From positions 6,553,036 through 6,617,035 of the forward strand of contig NC_085087.1 in the NCBI RefSeq assembly GCF_963422355.1: a DNA stretch of 64,000 nucleotides, given 5' to 3'. The notes beneath the pieces are model-generated. The model searched no databases. It was not told the DNA's origin and saw only the letters and a list, made by a program, of their open reading frames with translations. Source of the stretch: Corticium candelabrum. Its lineage: Eukaryota > Porifera > Homoscleromorpha > Homosclerophorida > Plakinidae. Shown piece by piece: positions 1-10,199 of this stretch. Numbering within the stretch: position 1 is the first letter of the stretch; the number at the start of each line of letters is the position of its first letter. Made by a program: the position numbers and the translations under genes.

Positions 1-1111
1 CAACATCATACATATTTCCACATTGTAAAGAAAACGCAAGTAGCTTGTTGCTGATTCAAGATCAAGGTAGTGCAAATATTCTACAGTACGTGAACGAATA
101 TATTTAGTATCTGTACCAAAAACACACCCACCAACTGGCTGGCTTTCTTTCTGAGTCAGTTGTATCCATAGAGGCTGGCTTGATTATATAAATTGGCACA
201 GGGCTGGTTTGGTTGTACTAGTGTGAATTATGTATTAACCTAAATAATGTACTTGATAAAATCCATGTGATTACAAGCCTATACATAAGCCCTAAACAAA
301 TGTCAGAAAGATTTGTGATATTATTATAATGAGAAGAATATAATGCAAAATTTTTGGTCAGACATTGTGCTCTAGGAAAAATGGTTGACCTGACATTCTA
401 AACTTCGGGCATTCATTCTTATTTGATTTCACAATTCTTTCTTGTAATTATCGACATCAACATTTAGTTCAATTTCATTATTTGTTGCATCGTATTCACT
501 ACTGTATGTATTTGCTATAAACATAAATTTGGCTTGTTTGCTGTTGTTTTGTTGCATTGTTATTGATCATGATGACGACAGGTGGTTGTGGTGGTGGTTA
601 CAATTAATGGCAATGAGTGATGGTGGTAGAGACACTGCCATTGATGCTAATTTCTACTTGGTGGCTATACAAGGTTTGTGGACCCAGGTATTACCACAGG
701 AACGCTGTGAACGACTGGTATATTTTAACTACAACTACTATACAGGCAACAATAACAAATAAGATATCCTAATCTTTTAAAAATTTATCTATAACAAATC
801 AGACAAGAATTACTATTACTACTACATATAAGTAAGACGGTTAGTGGGGCCCGACCGCTTTCAGCTGTGGCCAAACTGATGTTTGTGTCCACATTGCATC
901 TGTAGCAGGATGGCCTGCACCTTCATCCTGCTTACTACCATCACATTAATTAAAGATGGTATTATAATACTAAACTAAGTTAACTGAACTGTCAACAAGG
1001 TAGTAAATATTTAGCCAGTCAGTGCATTACTTCAGACTAGATATAAACTCACTATTGAAAGAACTTTGCCTAGTAATCAAAAACATTGCACATGCATTAA
1101 TAATAACAGAC
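1..1111. repeat. R1 repeat, partial copy (left part cut by window edge)
   Basis: This stretch matches bases 12,995-13,392 plus 15,500-16,155 and, through them, the repeat family that begins again at 63,528. The match includes a shared 60-70 codon open frame (529-762 here, 15,596-15,793 in the other copy), but that frame resembles no protein I know and is probably incidental. The two copies stop matching after a shared cattaataat at about 1,105, next to the start of the YR retrotransposon. No other gene is seen here. Confidence 0.75.
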
Positions 1112-1262
1112 TTTAACAAAACAGTTAAACGTAGTTGAATTTGCCCAAAGTCACACTGCTTGGGGTTCACGTAACAAGGAACACATGCATTGCAAGCGTC
1201 TGATTTGCCCGCCTGAGCGTGCAGCAAACTGCCCCATCAAGAACGTGTCTTTCGTTCTTTTT
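1112..1262 (+). repeat. Split direct repeat A1
   Basis: Begins tttaacaaaacagttaaacg and continues to a tctttcgttc block just before the gag start. It matches A2 at 11,995-12,155 with scattered differences and small indels. Confidence 0.85.
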
Positions 1263-1273
1263 TTTTCTTGGGT

Positions 1274-3357
1274 ATGGCGGACATCAAACAGGTTACAGTG
1301 TCAACGAAGCAACTCCGCACTCTGATGGCCAAAACGGCAAAGACAGCAGTGGAGGAGTTTCTCTAGCAGTCGGGCCGCAAAGCAGCTGACAAGCAGCCTC
1401 AACAGACAGCAGGTAAGGTTCACGGCACTTTCTGTGAGTGCGGAGCAGTTGTGGATGAGCTCGAATTCGTGTTCTATTGCCACAGTCACGATGTTTCGCT
1501 CTCAATTATTCGCCACGTGATCGACCACATCCGAGAAATAAGCGCTCGGGCAGTGTGGTAATCAATTGGGGTGTACTGTACAGTACAGTACACACGAGCA
1601 TGGTAGCCAAGACATCCATTGCAGAAACGCAGCGTGAGGCGTTGCGCGTGTCGCATGTGGTGCTACGAGCACAAGCCCATGGCGTGCTGGACATCACTGG
1701 CAAGAGCGGGGACTTGTTGCTGGCCGAGGCAGCAGGGCACTGGCCGCAGGTGCGCCAGCATACTAGCGTGAAGGCTGAGCAGGGAAGCAAGTGGCAGGCC
1801 GTCTAGACAGAATACCTGGCGGCACGACCGCAGCGATTGCGGACCCTGTCTCGTCACCGTGGGGCGCATTGCTGGGTGGCAGTGCTGGTGAGAAAGCTGT
1901 TTAATTGGTGTAGCGCAATCTGAGCAACCTTGAGCATGCGGGTGGTGTTCTCTGGTGCGGTTCAAGGTAACTGGCGCAAACGTCACGCAGGCAAGGTAGG
2001 GACCAGAATCTGGTGGCTGTAGCAGCCAACAGGCCGACGTGCAGGAGCACAGTGGTTTGGAGGCGGGCACTGTTGTCTCAAGGCCAGTGGACACGCCAGG
2101 CGGCAAGAGTGTTGAGCAGGGCTAATCAGTTCGTAAGACGCAAGCGCAACCAGACAGGCGGGTTAGACGTACTGGGAAAAGGCAGGCTACGGAGCCGAAG
2201 ACACACCAGGCGGCAAGTGATTGAGCAGAGTTAAGTGGTTTGCGTCGTTTAATCGCAACCAGACAAGCGGGTTAGGCATGCTGTGAACAAGCAAGCAGCT
2301 GGAGTCAATGTACAAAGCGAATAGCAGCAGTTGAGTGTGCAACCCCAGTGCAAGAGGGCACAGGTCCGGTATGCGCGGCAGGTTAGCAGTGTTGGTCAGC
2401 TACAGGCACACGCTGTTGTAGGCAGTTGGAATTGATAGGCAGTGCGAGCGCTGTAATGACTTTTGTTTGGCAGAACTGGGCGCAGTGCCAGACGCAGGGG
2501 CAGTGTCCCATGTACAGCTGATCCCTACGATGATCCGGCTCAGTTAGTGGGCGGTCAACTGCATCTTGACCGGGCAGCACCAGTAACGGCAACGTTCTTT
2601 CTTGGACAAGCCTTTCCGCCGGTCCCGCCCAAACTCATGAAGAAAATCCAGACCCTGGAATTCCTGGATATGACTGACTTCCTGACCGGAATCTCGAACT
2701 ACTCCAAAGACGGACATTGCATCGCCAAGCGCTAATCTCACCACCAGAAAAAGGCGACCGCGTCAAGTGTCTAACATTCTATCTTGAGTGCATTGTTTTA
2801 CTACCTACGCGGCGATCATTAGGGAAGCGCACCCGCAAAAAGCACGGGATCTACTGGCCTACTTGCGCTTGATTGTCCGGGAGGCCCAGACAAGCGAGAA
2901 TGAGGGGTGGTGGGAGTAGGATGTCGCTTTTAGAAGATACACGGCGGCAAACCCCTCGCTGCCATGGGGCCAACCGTTACCATCTCTATATATGACCTGC
3001 GTCCTTGCCGCACGGTCTACGTAGTCTGTGCCGCACTGCTCGATGTGTTGGGAATACGATCCAGAAATCGTCCCATTGCGCGCTGGCTCCACATCTATCA
3101 CTGGTAATACTGGGAAGAGCCACGCGAGGAGCAGCAGCGCCGCGGTTTGCACTGTACCTACATCCGCCTTCCGCCTTCTCGTGAGAGCGTGGATTTTAGC
3201 GCGAAGCCTATCTGCCGGAAATGGAATGCGGGTTCATGCAGAGGATTCCCGACATGCACCTACAGGCACGCTTGCATCAGATGCGAGAAGAGAGGGTACA
3301 GGGCAGCAGATTGTCCACACGGGTGGCGACTCGAGTGCATCTTCAAGCCGTAGCACG
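1274..3357 (+). pseudogene. gag-like gene of the YR retrotransposon
   Basis: An ATG at 1,274 opens a frame beginning MADIKQVTVS that meets a TAG after 30 codons and then reads on in the same frame. Further right, frame-shifted blocks look like DIRS-type Gag: a PPVPPKL segment near 2,625, a DLLAYLRLIVREA segment near 2,850, and a C-terminal zinc-binding part at 3,204-3,325. That part has a CCCH finger (C-x7-C-x5-C-x3-H) followed by a CCHC-like knuckle, C-x2-C-x4-Y-x4-C, in which the usual His is Tyr. Gag would package the element RNA. Several stops and shifts make this a pseudogene. The lower-complexity middle, about 1,560-2,450, gives no recognisable frame. Confidence 0.7.
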
Positions 3358-3736
3358 ATGGGTTCCAGATAAGCTGCGACAAGCGCTGGATGATGGTGCG
3401 GACTTTGTTCTGCTGGTGGGACAGCATTGCGTTGTGGTTGAACTTGCACGCATGGTTGAGTTATGTAACATGAGCTATCACACTACGGTCGTTATATTAG
3501 AGGCACCTTTTGTTTCTTTTCTTGGCGGTTGGTTTCTCTTAATTAAGTAATGCGAGGTCAGCTTTCTTCGCTTACCGCGGGAGCCTGGGCTCATTGAACG
3601 TGTTGTTACACCTGTGGTGGGTCTGGGATGTGACAGCTTGCTTGTCTGATGAACGCTCACTATCTTTCTAGTAGGTGACACGGCATGCTCCCCAGGATGG
3701 CGGGAATGCAGCATAGCGCGCGGAAAGTACCGCTAC

Positions 3737-4891
3737 TTGACGGATCTGCTCGCGCTAGACCAGTGTCGTCCGATCTGGCCTACCCAGGAGGTTGTCCCTG
3801 AGGCACCGTGCAGACTATCGGGTCGTCGGGAGACGTGGTCGTGCGGTCTGACATCTCACCCCGACCACAAATTCGTGCGATATATTCTGGAAGGGCTGGA
3901 CAAAGGTTTCAGGATCGGTTTCAACTACAGCCTCAACGAGTGTCTCGCAGCCAAGCGCAACATGGCCTCCGCAAAGGCAAACGCTACGGTAGTCGACGAC
4001 TATTTGCATGAGGAGATGCGAACGGGCCCAGTTGTGAAGGTCCGGTAACAGCGACAAGAGCTTCAATTTAGCCCGATTGGGGTCGTTCCAAAACCCCACC
4101 AACCGGGTAAGTGGCGGTTGATCGTAGACCTATCCTCTCCTCGAGGTGCGAGCGTAAACGATGGCATCGATAAACAGCTATGCTCATTGTCATGCAACCA
4201 AATCGATGAAGCTGCCAGATGGGTAATCCAACTCGGAACCGAGGCGTTGTTGGCGAAGCTAGATCTTAAAAGCGCATACAGAATCATCCAGACGATTACC
4301 ATCTTCTGGGCATGCGCTGGAATGGCTACGCATGCCTTGACACAGCTCCCATTCGGTCTTCCCTCGGCTCCCAAAATTTTTTCAGCGGTAGCAGACGCTT
4401 TGTTATGGGCCATGTTTTCCGTGGGGATGTCAATGGGGATTCACTATCTGGACGATTTTCTGTTCTTCGGAAAAGTGTAGGCTGAAGAGCGCACCACGAA
4501 TCTAGCCATCGCGTTAGAAACGTGCAATAGCCTCGGTGTTCCAGCTGCTAGTCACAAAGTGGAGTTTCCACGCACATCCAAAACCTTTCTGGGCATCGAG
4601 CTGGACACGCAGCAAGGGATTCTTCGGCTCCCGGAAGACAAGCTCGCACGCCTGCGTGTCATGCTGCAAAGCTGGACAGACATGCGAACCTGCACGAAGC
4701 GCGAGCTGCGATCGTTGATTGGCATGCTGCAGCACGTTGCCTCGGTGGTCAAACCAGGACGCATCTTTCTTAGAAGACTGATCGACCTTTCGACAGTGCC
4801 AAAGCGGCTGCACCATTCGGTACGGCTGAATCGAGAGGCGCGTTCAGATATTGGCTGGTGGGCTAGGTTCGCGGTCGGCTGGAACGGTTAG
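3737..4891 (+). pseudogene. Reverse transcriptase of the YR retrotransposon
   Basis: The N-terminal part (3,737-4,048) contains LTSHPDHKFVRYILEGL and GFRIGFNYS, typical of the region before the DIRS RT core. The core at 4,118-4,480 shows IVDLSSPRGASVNDGI, LLAKLDLKSAYRI, LPFGLPSAPKIFS and the catalytic HYLDDFLFFG (YLDD). The thumb/connection region follows at 4,559-4,891 with KTFLGIELD and LRSLIGMLQH. Stops or shifts separate the three blocks near 4,050 and 4,480. The enzyme would copy the element RNA into DNA. The family is clear; the fine subclass is not. Confidence 0.88.
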
Positions 4892-5095
4892 GGTTTGCTA
4901 GCAGCCGTCGGCCGCCTTCTTCCTTCAATAGCTGTGCAATCGTCGGCGCACATTCCAGGGTCTCGGAACGCAGTCGCGGACGTAGTATCGAGAAACTTCG
5001 ACCCGGCTCCGCGGTCAATGTCACTAGGCGCCAACGTCGACTGGACATCGGACAGCTGGAACGATCGGTTTCTCGCTTGTTTGGCGCCGGGCTAG
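4892..5095 (+). pseudogene. RNase H remnant with large internal deletion
   Basis: Straight after the RT connection block (ending WARFAVGWNG and a stop) comes only the C-terminal end of a DIRS-type RNase H: SSAHIPGSRNAVADVVSRN at about 4,940-5,000. The DASxxG catalytic segment and the roughly 100 residues normally between these two points are absent. The domain would degrade RNA in the RNA:DNA hybrid; without the catalytic acids it cannot. The 66-codon frame overlaps the start of the recombinase region by a few bases. Confidence 0.7.
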
Positions 5096-6140
5096 CTCCG
5101 TCCACATTGCGCGCATACCAGTCGGAATACTCTCGGTATCAGCGGTTCTGTGAGCGAGCCGGGATCACATCAATCCCAACAACAGAACAGACGTTATGCT
5201 TGTTCGTGGCGTTTCTAGCCGAAGAGGGGATTGCGCACTCAACCGTTAAAGGTTACCTGTCAGCGGTGCGGCACGTTCACATCAGGCACGGTTTGGGGAA
5301 CCCATTTGCAGTGTCGCTGCCGCGTCTGGAACTAGTCTTACGAGGCGTCAAGCGGTCGACGGCAGGTCCCAGGCGGCAATAGCGCTTACCAATCACGCCG
5401 GAAGTGTTATCCAGGCTGAGAGGCGTATTAGTCCGTCGGCCAACACCAGAAAGCGACAAGTTGCGTAGCCCCCCCCCGAACCCAGGGAAGTTTCCGTAGT
5501 TGCAATCGTCGAAGAGAAGCCACGCGAGTGCATTTACGATTGTTTGCCGTCTTGGAACGGGGCCGTTTCTGAGTAAGAAGGATTAGATTGACTGAGGCCA
5601 CGCCCACGCAAATTCGCAGCAACAGCAAACCGAGAGTAAGAGACGAACTTGGTCCCATGCATAAGGTCTATAGGCACTAGCTATATCACGCGAAGGCTTA
5701 AACTAGTGCAGCTGTCTTTTGTAGAGCTGGAGGTAATGAAGTGCGGTCTCTAGATAGTATTTCTCACATTGCCAGTAGTTCTGTTGATGAAAGAAAACTC
5801 CTACATGGTTGTTACACTCGTGCTGCTGCGTTTGACTGCCCTGCAACAGTAACGTGACCTCGAGCGTTCGGAAAGACAGTAAATACCACGCAAGTCGTGA
5901 CAAACTCCCGGATGTACGGCACGTACCTTGTAATACTAACTATCTAGACGTTAGTACAAGTGTACAATAATTAACATAAAACCATCGAAAGCGGGTCGTA
6001 AGTGTTACTGACATAAAGTGCCTAAAGGTACGGCTGTACTAAATCGCTCAGAGTCATTTTAGTCATTATCTAGTGGACTAATGATTTCATATAGGAACTA
6101 CACTTAATTAATTAATAACCAATGAAATGTACAGAGCCAC

Positions 6141-7478
6141 CTACTCATCATGTTCATCACTAGAGTTTGCATCAAAATTATCGGCTTCAAACTCATTTGC
6201 AGATGCTATAGTGGAAGCCGGCTGCAAAATTTCACGTGGAATTGGGTTTTCGCAATTGTCGCATTGGCACACATCTGTACATGGTAAGCAGCTTCGCTGG
6301 CAAGAGCAGCGCTTAGAGCTGCACCCAGTTTTACAGCTGCAACCGATCCGTTTCAAAACGTCGACAGGTGCCGGTGGCTTCGTCGTCCATTCAATAGTTA
6401 CCTCATTGTCATCACCGATCTGCCAACCTTGATTGTGGAAAGATGGTATATCAGGATTAGCTTCCATTGCACGTCGCCATATACCAGCCTGATAATTTGC
6501 TCGTTTGATATGCATCTTCAGAGCGTCTTGGGCAGGAGGAAGCCGTGCTGATTCTGCAGCTCGTGCACAAAATAAAGAATACCTCACAGTATTAATGTCG
6601 GTGGCGACGTCATGGTAACTGTACATCTTACAAACGTAAGGTTGACATTTCTTAAACAATACATCTATGTTACTGTCGAAGCTTTTTCCAATTAGCTGCA
6701 GAGCAGTGCAAAACGACTCATTCTTGTTTAGAAGTTCTAGCGGTGCAACTTTGCCTTTACCTGCGAAGGCGCCGGTTGTATCACAGCCTGTGAACGCATG
6801 GTATCCTGGCAAGGCTAGGCAAAGCACTCTCCCGAGACTTCTTCCTACTTGCGTCAAATTGATGAAGCGGCGACGATTTTTTGTACCCGTGAGAAACACG
6901 ATAGTTGCCGGTATATCGAAACTGTGAGCAGTGGCAATAACCGCTACGTCCGTGTCAGGAGAGCATATGCATACTGCATTGTGGTCGGTCATACTGGCAT
7001 GAGAGGCGTGCAAAATCAAGCGAGTGTCCGCTTCTTCGTGATTGCAATTCAACGCCGACGCACATTCCTTGATAAGCTGGCTTTCGGATCCACATTGTAA
7101 TCGAAAGCAATCTGGACCATCTGTCCAGTAGAAGCAATTACCACGGTCACTCAAAGCGTGTGTAACGTAGTCTTTCGAAGACCATTCTACTGCAAGAAAG
7201 TGAAGTAAATCTGTCTTGTTTTCACAGTTGGCTAGAAACGTTTTCCATTGGATGGGTGTTTTTTGAGCAGATGACAGTATTCGAAGACGAAACGACCCTC
7301 GAGTCTTAGCTCTCGCTTGGCGCTCACCAGTTTTAATAGAAGGACTACGATACTGGTCGACAACAAAATCAAGTCGTGCTCCAGGAGCTGTCAGGTAGGT
7401 CTTCATCATAGAAAACGGTTGCTCTGCGATGCCACCAAAAGTAGAAGCAGGGTGAACTAACGTTTGCAACAGCGCCAT
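6141..7478 (-). CDS. Repeated CXC-domain protein with HEEADTR/SPDTD core, C-terminal part
   Basis: This 445-codon frame is uninterrupted. Residues 147-153 read HEEADTR and 173-178 SPDTDV, followed by HAFTGCDTT at 227-235; this spacing of acidic motifs recurs in a large family of repeated invertebrate proteins, and I infer a PIN/FEN-like nuclease fold from the acidic pattern only. Residues 380-409 form a Cys-rich CXC (tesmin/TSO1-like) motif, GCSCKTGCSSKRCSCQRSC and onward, a known DNA-binding type. The C-terminus is acidic and Ser-rich. It lies just downstream of the 213-codon ORF on the same strand, which looks like the N-terminal end of the same family. Full-length relatives are longer as I remember them, so the middle is probably deleted. 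The cellular role is unknown. Confidence 0.7.
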   Translation of the reverse strand: MALLQTLVHPASTFGGIAEQPFSMMKTYLTAPGARLDFVVDQYRSPSIKTGERQARAKTRGSFRLRILSSAQKTPIQWKTFLANCENKTDLLHFLAVEWSSKDYVTHALSDRGNCFYWTDGPDCFRLQCGSESQLIKECASALNCNHEEADTRLILHASHASMTDHNAVCICSPDTDVAVIATAHSFDIPATIVFLTGTKNRRRFINLTQVGRSLGRVLCLALPGYHAFTGCDTTGAFAGKGKVAPLELLNKNESFCTALQLIGKSFDSNIDVLFKKCQPYVCKMYSYHDVATDINTVRYSLFCARAAESARLPPAQDALKMHIKRANYQAGIWRRAMEANPDIPSFHNQGWQIGDDNEVTIEWTTKPPAPVDVLKRIGCSCKTGCSSKRCSCQRSCLPCTDVCQCDNCENPIPREILQPASTIASANEFEADNFDANSSDEHDE

Positions 7479-7511
7479 AGCATCAATTATGAAAGCAGTT
7501 TAGGACAGAAA

Positions 7512-8153
7512 TTAGGACAGCTCCTTGGCGATGCCATCAGGCTGACCCGGTCCTTGCTGCACTTCTAATAAAATTCTTCTGTCTTTTCTGATTTCCGCTG
7601 CGTTTGAAATAGCCGAACATGCAGAAAAGGTAGTAACTCTGCTTAAAGACTGTCGTTTTCCTTGAACTTTTTTTGTGCTCTGTCGACAAAACAAACATAG
7701 TTTGATGTCGGTTGGCGAGACGAGTCTTCTGGTCCCACGAACGGTTGCAGTGCTGCCCATTGCTTGAGGTGCCTCTGGGTCCTCTGACTCTGCTATCGAA
7801 CTACTTTCATAGATGCTAACATCTCGGCTGCGCTGAAGTTTGTCTAGAGCCTTTTTGTTTGTGTATGCTTGGTAGCATTGTCTGTGATAAGCTCCTATCG
7901 GTTTCGATTCATCTGTGCAAGAATTCTGTAGAACCGTAAAGACGTCGTCTAAGCGAATGCTTGCTGCATGTTGCAACGTTCTCCGACTGGTTTGTGTAAA
8001 AGCCGTGAGAGGACCGGTAACATCATGACGAATATGGCACAGGCAGTGCTCAGAGTCAATCTTTGCTATCTTTGCTCTCTGCACAGACATCCGATGATAT
8101 TCAAAACCAAACCGCGAAATGATTTCGAATTCGAGATCTGTCAAGGTCAACAA
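7512..8153 (-). CDS. N-terminal zinc-binding part of the same repeated family
   Basis: The frame is 213 codons from an ATG at 8,153. It shows two similar zinc-binding units. The first has C37/C39, then PLTAFTQTS and YHRQCYQAYTNKK (H90, C93). The second starts KLCLFCRQSTKK (C153, C156) with a TTFSA-ISNAA stretch and ends DGIAKELS at a TAA exactly where relatives would be expected to continue with another YH-x-x-C. So the second unit is cut. The downstream ORF (7,478-6,141) starts 33 bases further on. The simplest reading is one ancestral gene with an internal deletion. Function unknown; DNA binding is an inference. Confidence 0.6.
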   Translation of the reverse strand: MLTLTDLEFEIISRFGFEYHRMSVQRAKIAKIDSEHCLCHIRHDVTGPLTAFTQTSRRTLQHAASIRLDDVFTVLQNSCTDESKPIGAYHRQCYQAYTNKKALDKLQRSRDVSIYESSSIAESEDPEAPQAMGSTATVRGTRRLVSPTDIKLCLFCRQSTKKVQGKRQSLSRVTTFSACSAISNAAEIRKDRRILLEVQQGPGQPDGIAKELS

Positions 8154-8436
8154 TAATGCAACAATAAATCTCTGACGTTCGGTTTGGTAGATAACCGTTC
8201 AGTGACAACTTTACCTCTGATACCGTTGAAAGCCGAGTTAATTAAAGCCGAGCAAGGACACTCGGTCGAAAGGAGACAAGTAGTTTGCTCACACCTAAAC
8301 TAATGTAGGTAGGCCCCGATGCAAAGTGCACGAATGAATGCCGTCATTGTCCCACCGTGATCTCGGCGTGATAGCGAAATCCAGGCAGATATCGGCGGTA
8401 TCACGCTGCCGTGTCCGGTACTTACGATCACGGATC

Positions 8437-8529
8437 CGTACACCTCGGCTCGTTCACGACGTGTTTCCGTGAACTTCGGTTTTTTCACGGCGTGTCACCG
8501 TGCACCTCAGACCTTTCACGGCGTGTTAC
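8437..8529 (+). repeat. Three tandem 31-bp units inside the 5.5-kb element
   Basis: Units start at 8,437, 8,468 and 8,499. Each reads CGTxxACxTC, then a T-rich run, then TTCACGxCGTGT. Short arrays like this often lie below transposon ends and bind transposase, but here that is only a guess. Confidence 0.7.
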
Positions 8530-9542
8530 TAACCTGCGCGACTGGATCACGGACGTGAACGTGATTAGCTCGTAAAACGCGCTTTCCTTTGATTTACATG
8601 TAAACGACACGCGGAATTATCTACAAAAGAACCGTGGGACCGTTTTTGAAAGATCGAATGACACTAACGTTGTTTCCACGGTGTTAGAAATCTACCACGT
8701 CTAGATGCTCGTCTATGCATCGCTCTAGGGATGAAATTTAAGATTCGTATAGAATGTGCACTATTGTACGTGTACCAGAAGCTTATACGATGGTTGCTTA
8801 TGTTTTTAGTCATTTCTTTACAGACAGCATATATCCTTTGTCGGCAAGACAACTACGTTCAGGAATGCTTAATCAATTAGCAAGTTTCGGGGTAGTTGCT
8901 AGGAGTATTTGACGCTTCATTCCACCGCTTACCTCTAGACCAATCAAACAGCAGTGATAACGTTGTTGTGCATTTTCGACTGCGCGGCGGTCATAAGTTC
9001 TTGCTCCAGCTGTCTGCATCGCAACTCTATCTAACGTCACTGCATGGCTAGAAGATTTCGTAAAACTTTCGAGAAATTTGACGGACTACGGACGTACGCA
9101 GCCGAGAGAATCGGTACGAGAAGAAAATCAGAAAACGGTGTTTCGGAAGATCACCATGTCTAGCGGTTTTAGACTTTGAAAAACAGTCGACGGTAGTTAT
9201 TCTATGTCGTATTCTAGCTTTCTTTACATTGGAATAGCCGCATTCTAAGAATAATAAATGTATAAACTGCAATACAATTCCTGGCGTGTCTCTGCCGTAA
9301 TCCGTCGAAATCCTGGGTGAATACCAGAGGGATTTACTCGTTAGTCCGCTGTATACTGTACCAGTACCAATGTAATTACGAGTAGTTGCAGCCGGTGTCA
9401 CGGCAGAAATCCGCTGAAATACCCGTCGAATACACCCATGTTTTCGCAACGTAATTCGCCTGGAATTACCAGCCGGTACAACGGCGTGCACTTCGCATCG
9501 GCGCGAAAGCTCTTACTTATATATTGCTAACTGGGAGTTCAT

Positions 9543-9838
9543 CTAGACCACAATCTGGAAGTGAATGCTTGTATTTACTTTGAACTTTTAGCACTTAAGT
9601 CTTCATCGTCCGGCTGCGATGACGACTTTCATTTAGTCTGGAAGTGAATCTTCATTTAGTGCTCTTGTATTACTTTAAACTTTTAGCACCTAATTAAGTC
9701 GTCATCGTCCAGTTACGATGACGTCTATCATCTAACTAAAACCACAATCTTGGAAGTGAATCTTACATGTAGTGTCCTTGCACTGAACTTTGAGCACTTA
9801 AATCTTTATTGTCCAGTTAAGATTACGTCTTTCTACGT
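9543..9838 (+). repeat. About three degenerate ~100-bp tandem units
   Basis: The core TGGAAGTGAATCTT ... CTTTxAACTTTTAGCAC ... TCATCGTCCxGxTxCGATGACG occurs at about 9,557, 9,640 and 9,752, the last copy more diverged. Apart from the 31-bp array, 8,154-9,542 holds no gene I can support; open frames there (for example 9,048-9,491 minus) match nothing known to me. Confidence 0.65.
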
Positions 9839-10008
9839 GTAGCAACCTTTTCCTTACGTCATACACTCACATAACATCGTCTAAAGAAACATTGTACTGT
9901 ACCAGAGACTTCCATCATGGTACCGGAAGTAGTCATTACGCCCCGTATCACAATTCTTTACACGAGGTTACGTAAATAAACGCAGATCATCGTCTGTCTG
10001 GCGTGTTA

Positions 10009-10199
10009 AGCCTGGTTCACAATATGACGCCGACGCTCAGCTGAGCGCCAAACTTCAAAGAAACCGCTTAGACGTCGGCGGCATCCTTTGATGTTGACGG
10101 CATCCTTTGATGTTGACGCCGACGTCGACGCTGGAATAGGATTCATTCCTATTATTGACGTCGACGTGGACGTCTGACGTCAATATTGTGAACCAGGCT
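10009..10199. mobile_element. MITE with AGCCTGGTTCACAATAT ends, TTA duplication
   Basis: Inverted ends AGCCTGGTTCACAATAT face each other across a GACGTCGACG-rich centre. TTA flanks both sides (10,006-10,008; 10,200-10,202). The longer element at 28,016-28,589 has related ends and the same target. It is nested in the 5.5-kb element, making a third insertion layer. Confidence 0.85.

Noticed and set aside
529..762. 77-codon frame starting MACLLLFCCIVIDHDDD, repeated at 15,596-15,793
   Set aside because: It lies in the R1 repeat, is of different length in the two copies, and has no domain or splice context.
1506..2106. Overlapping minus-strand frames across the gag region
   Set aside because: They are shadows of GC-rich gag sequence; the plus strand carries the recognisable Gag motifs.
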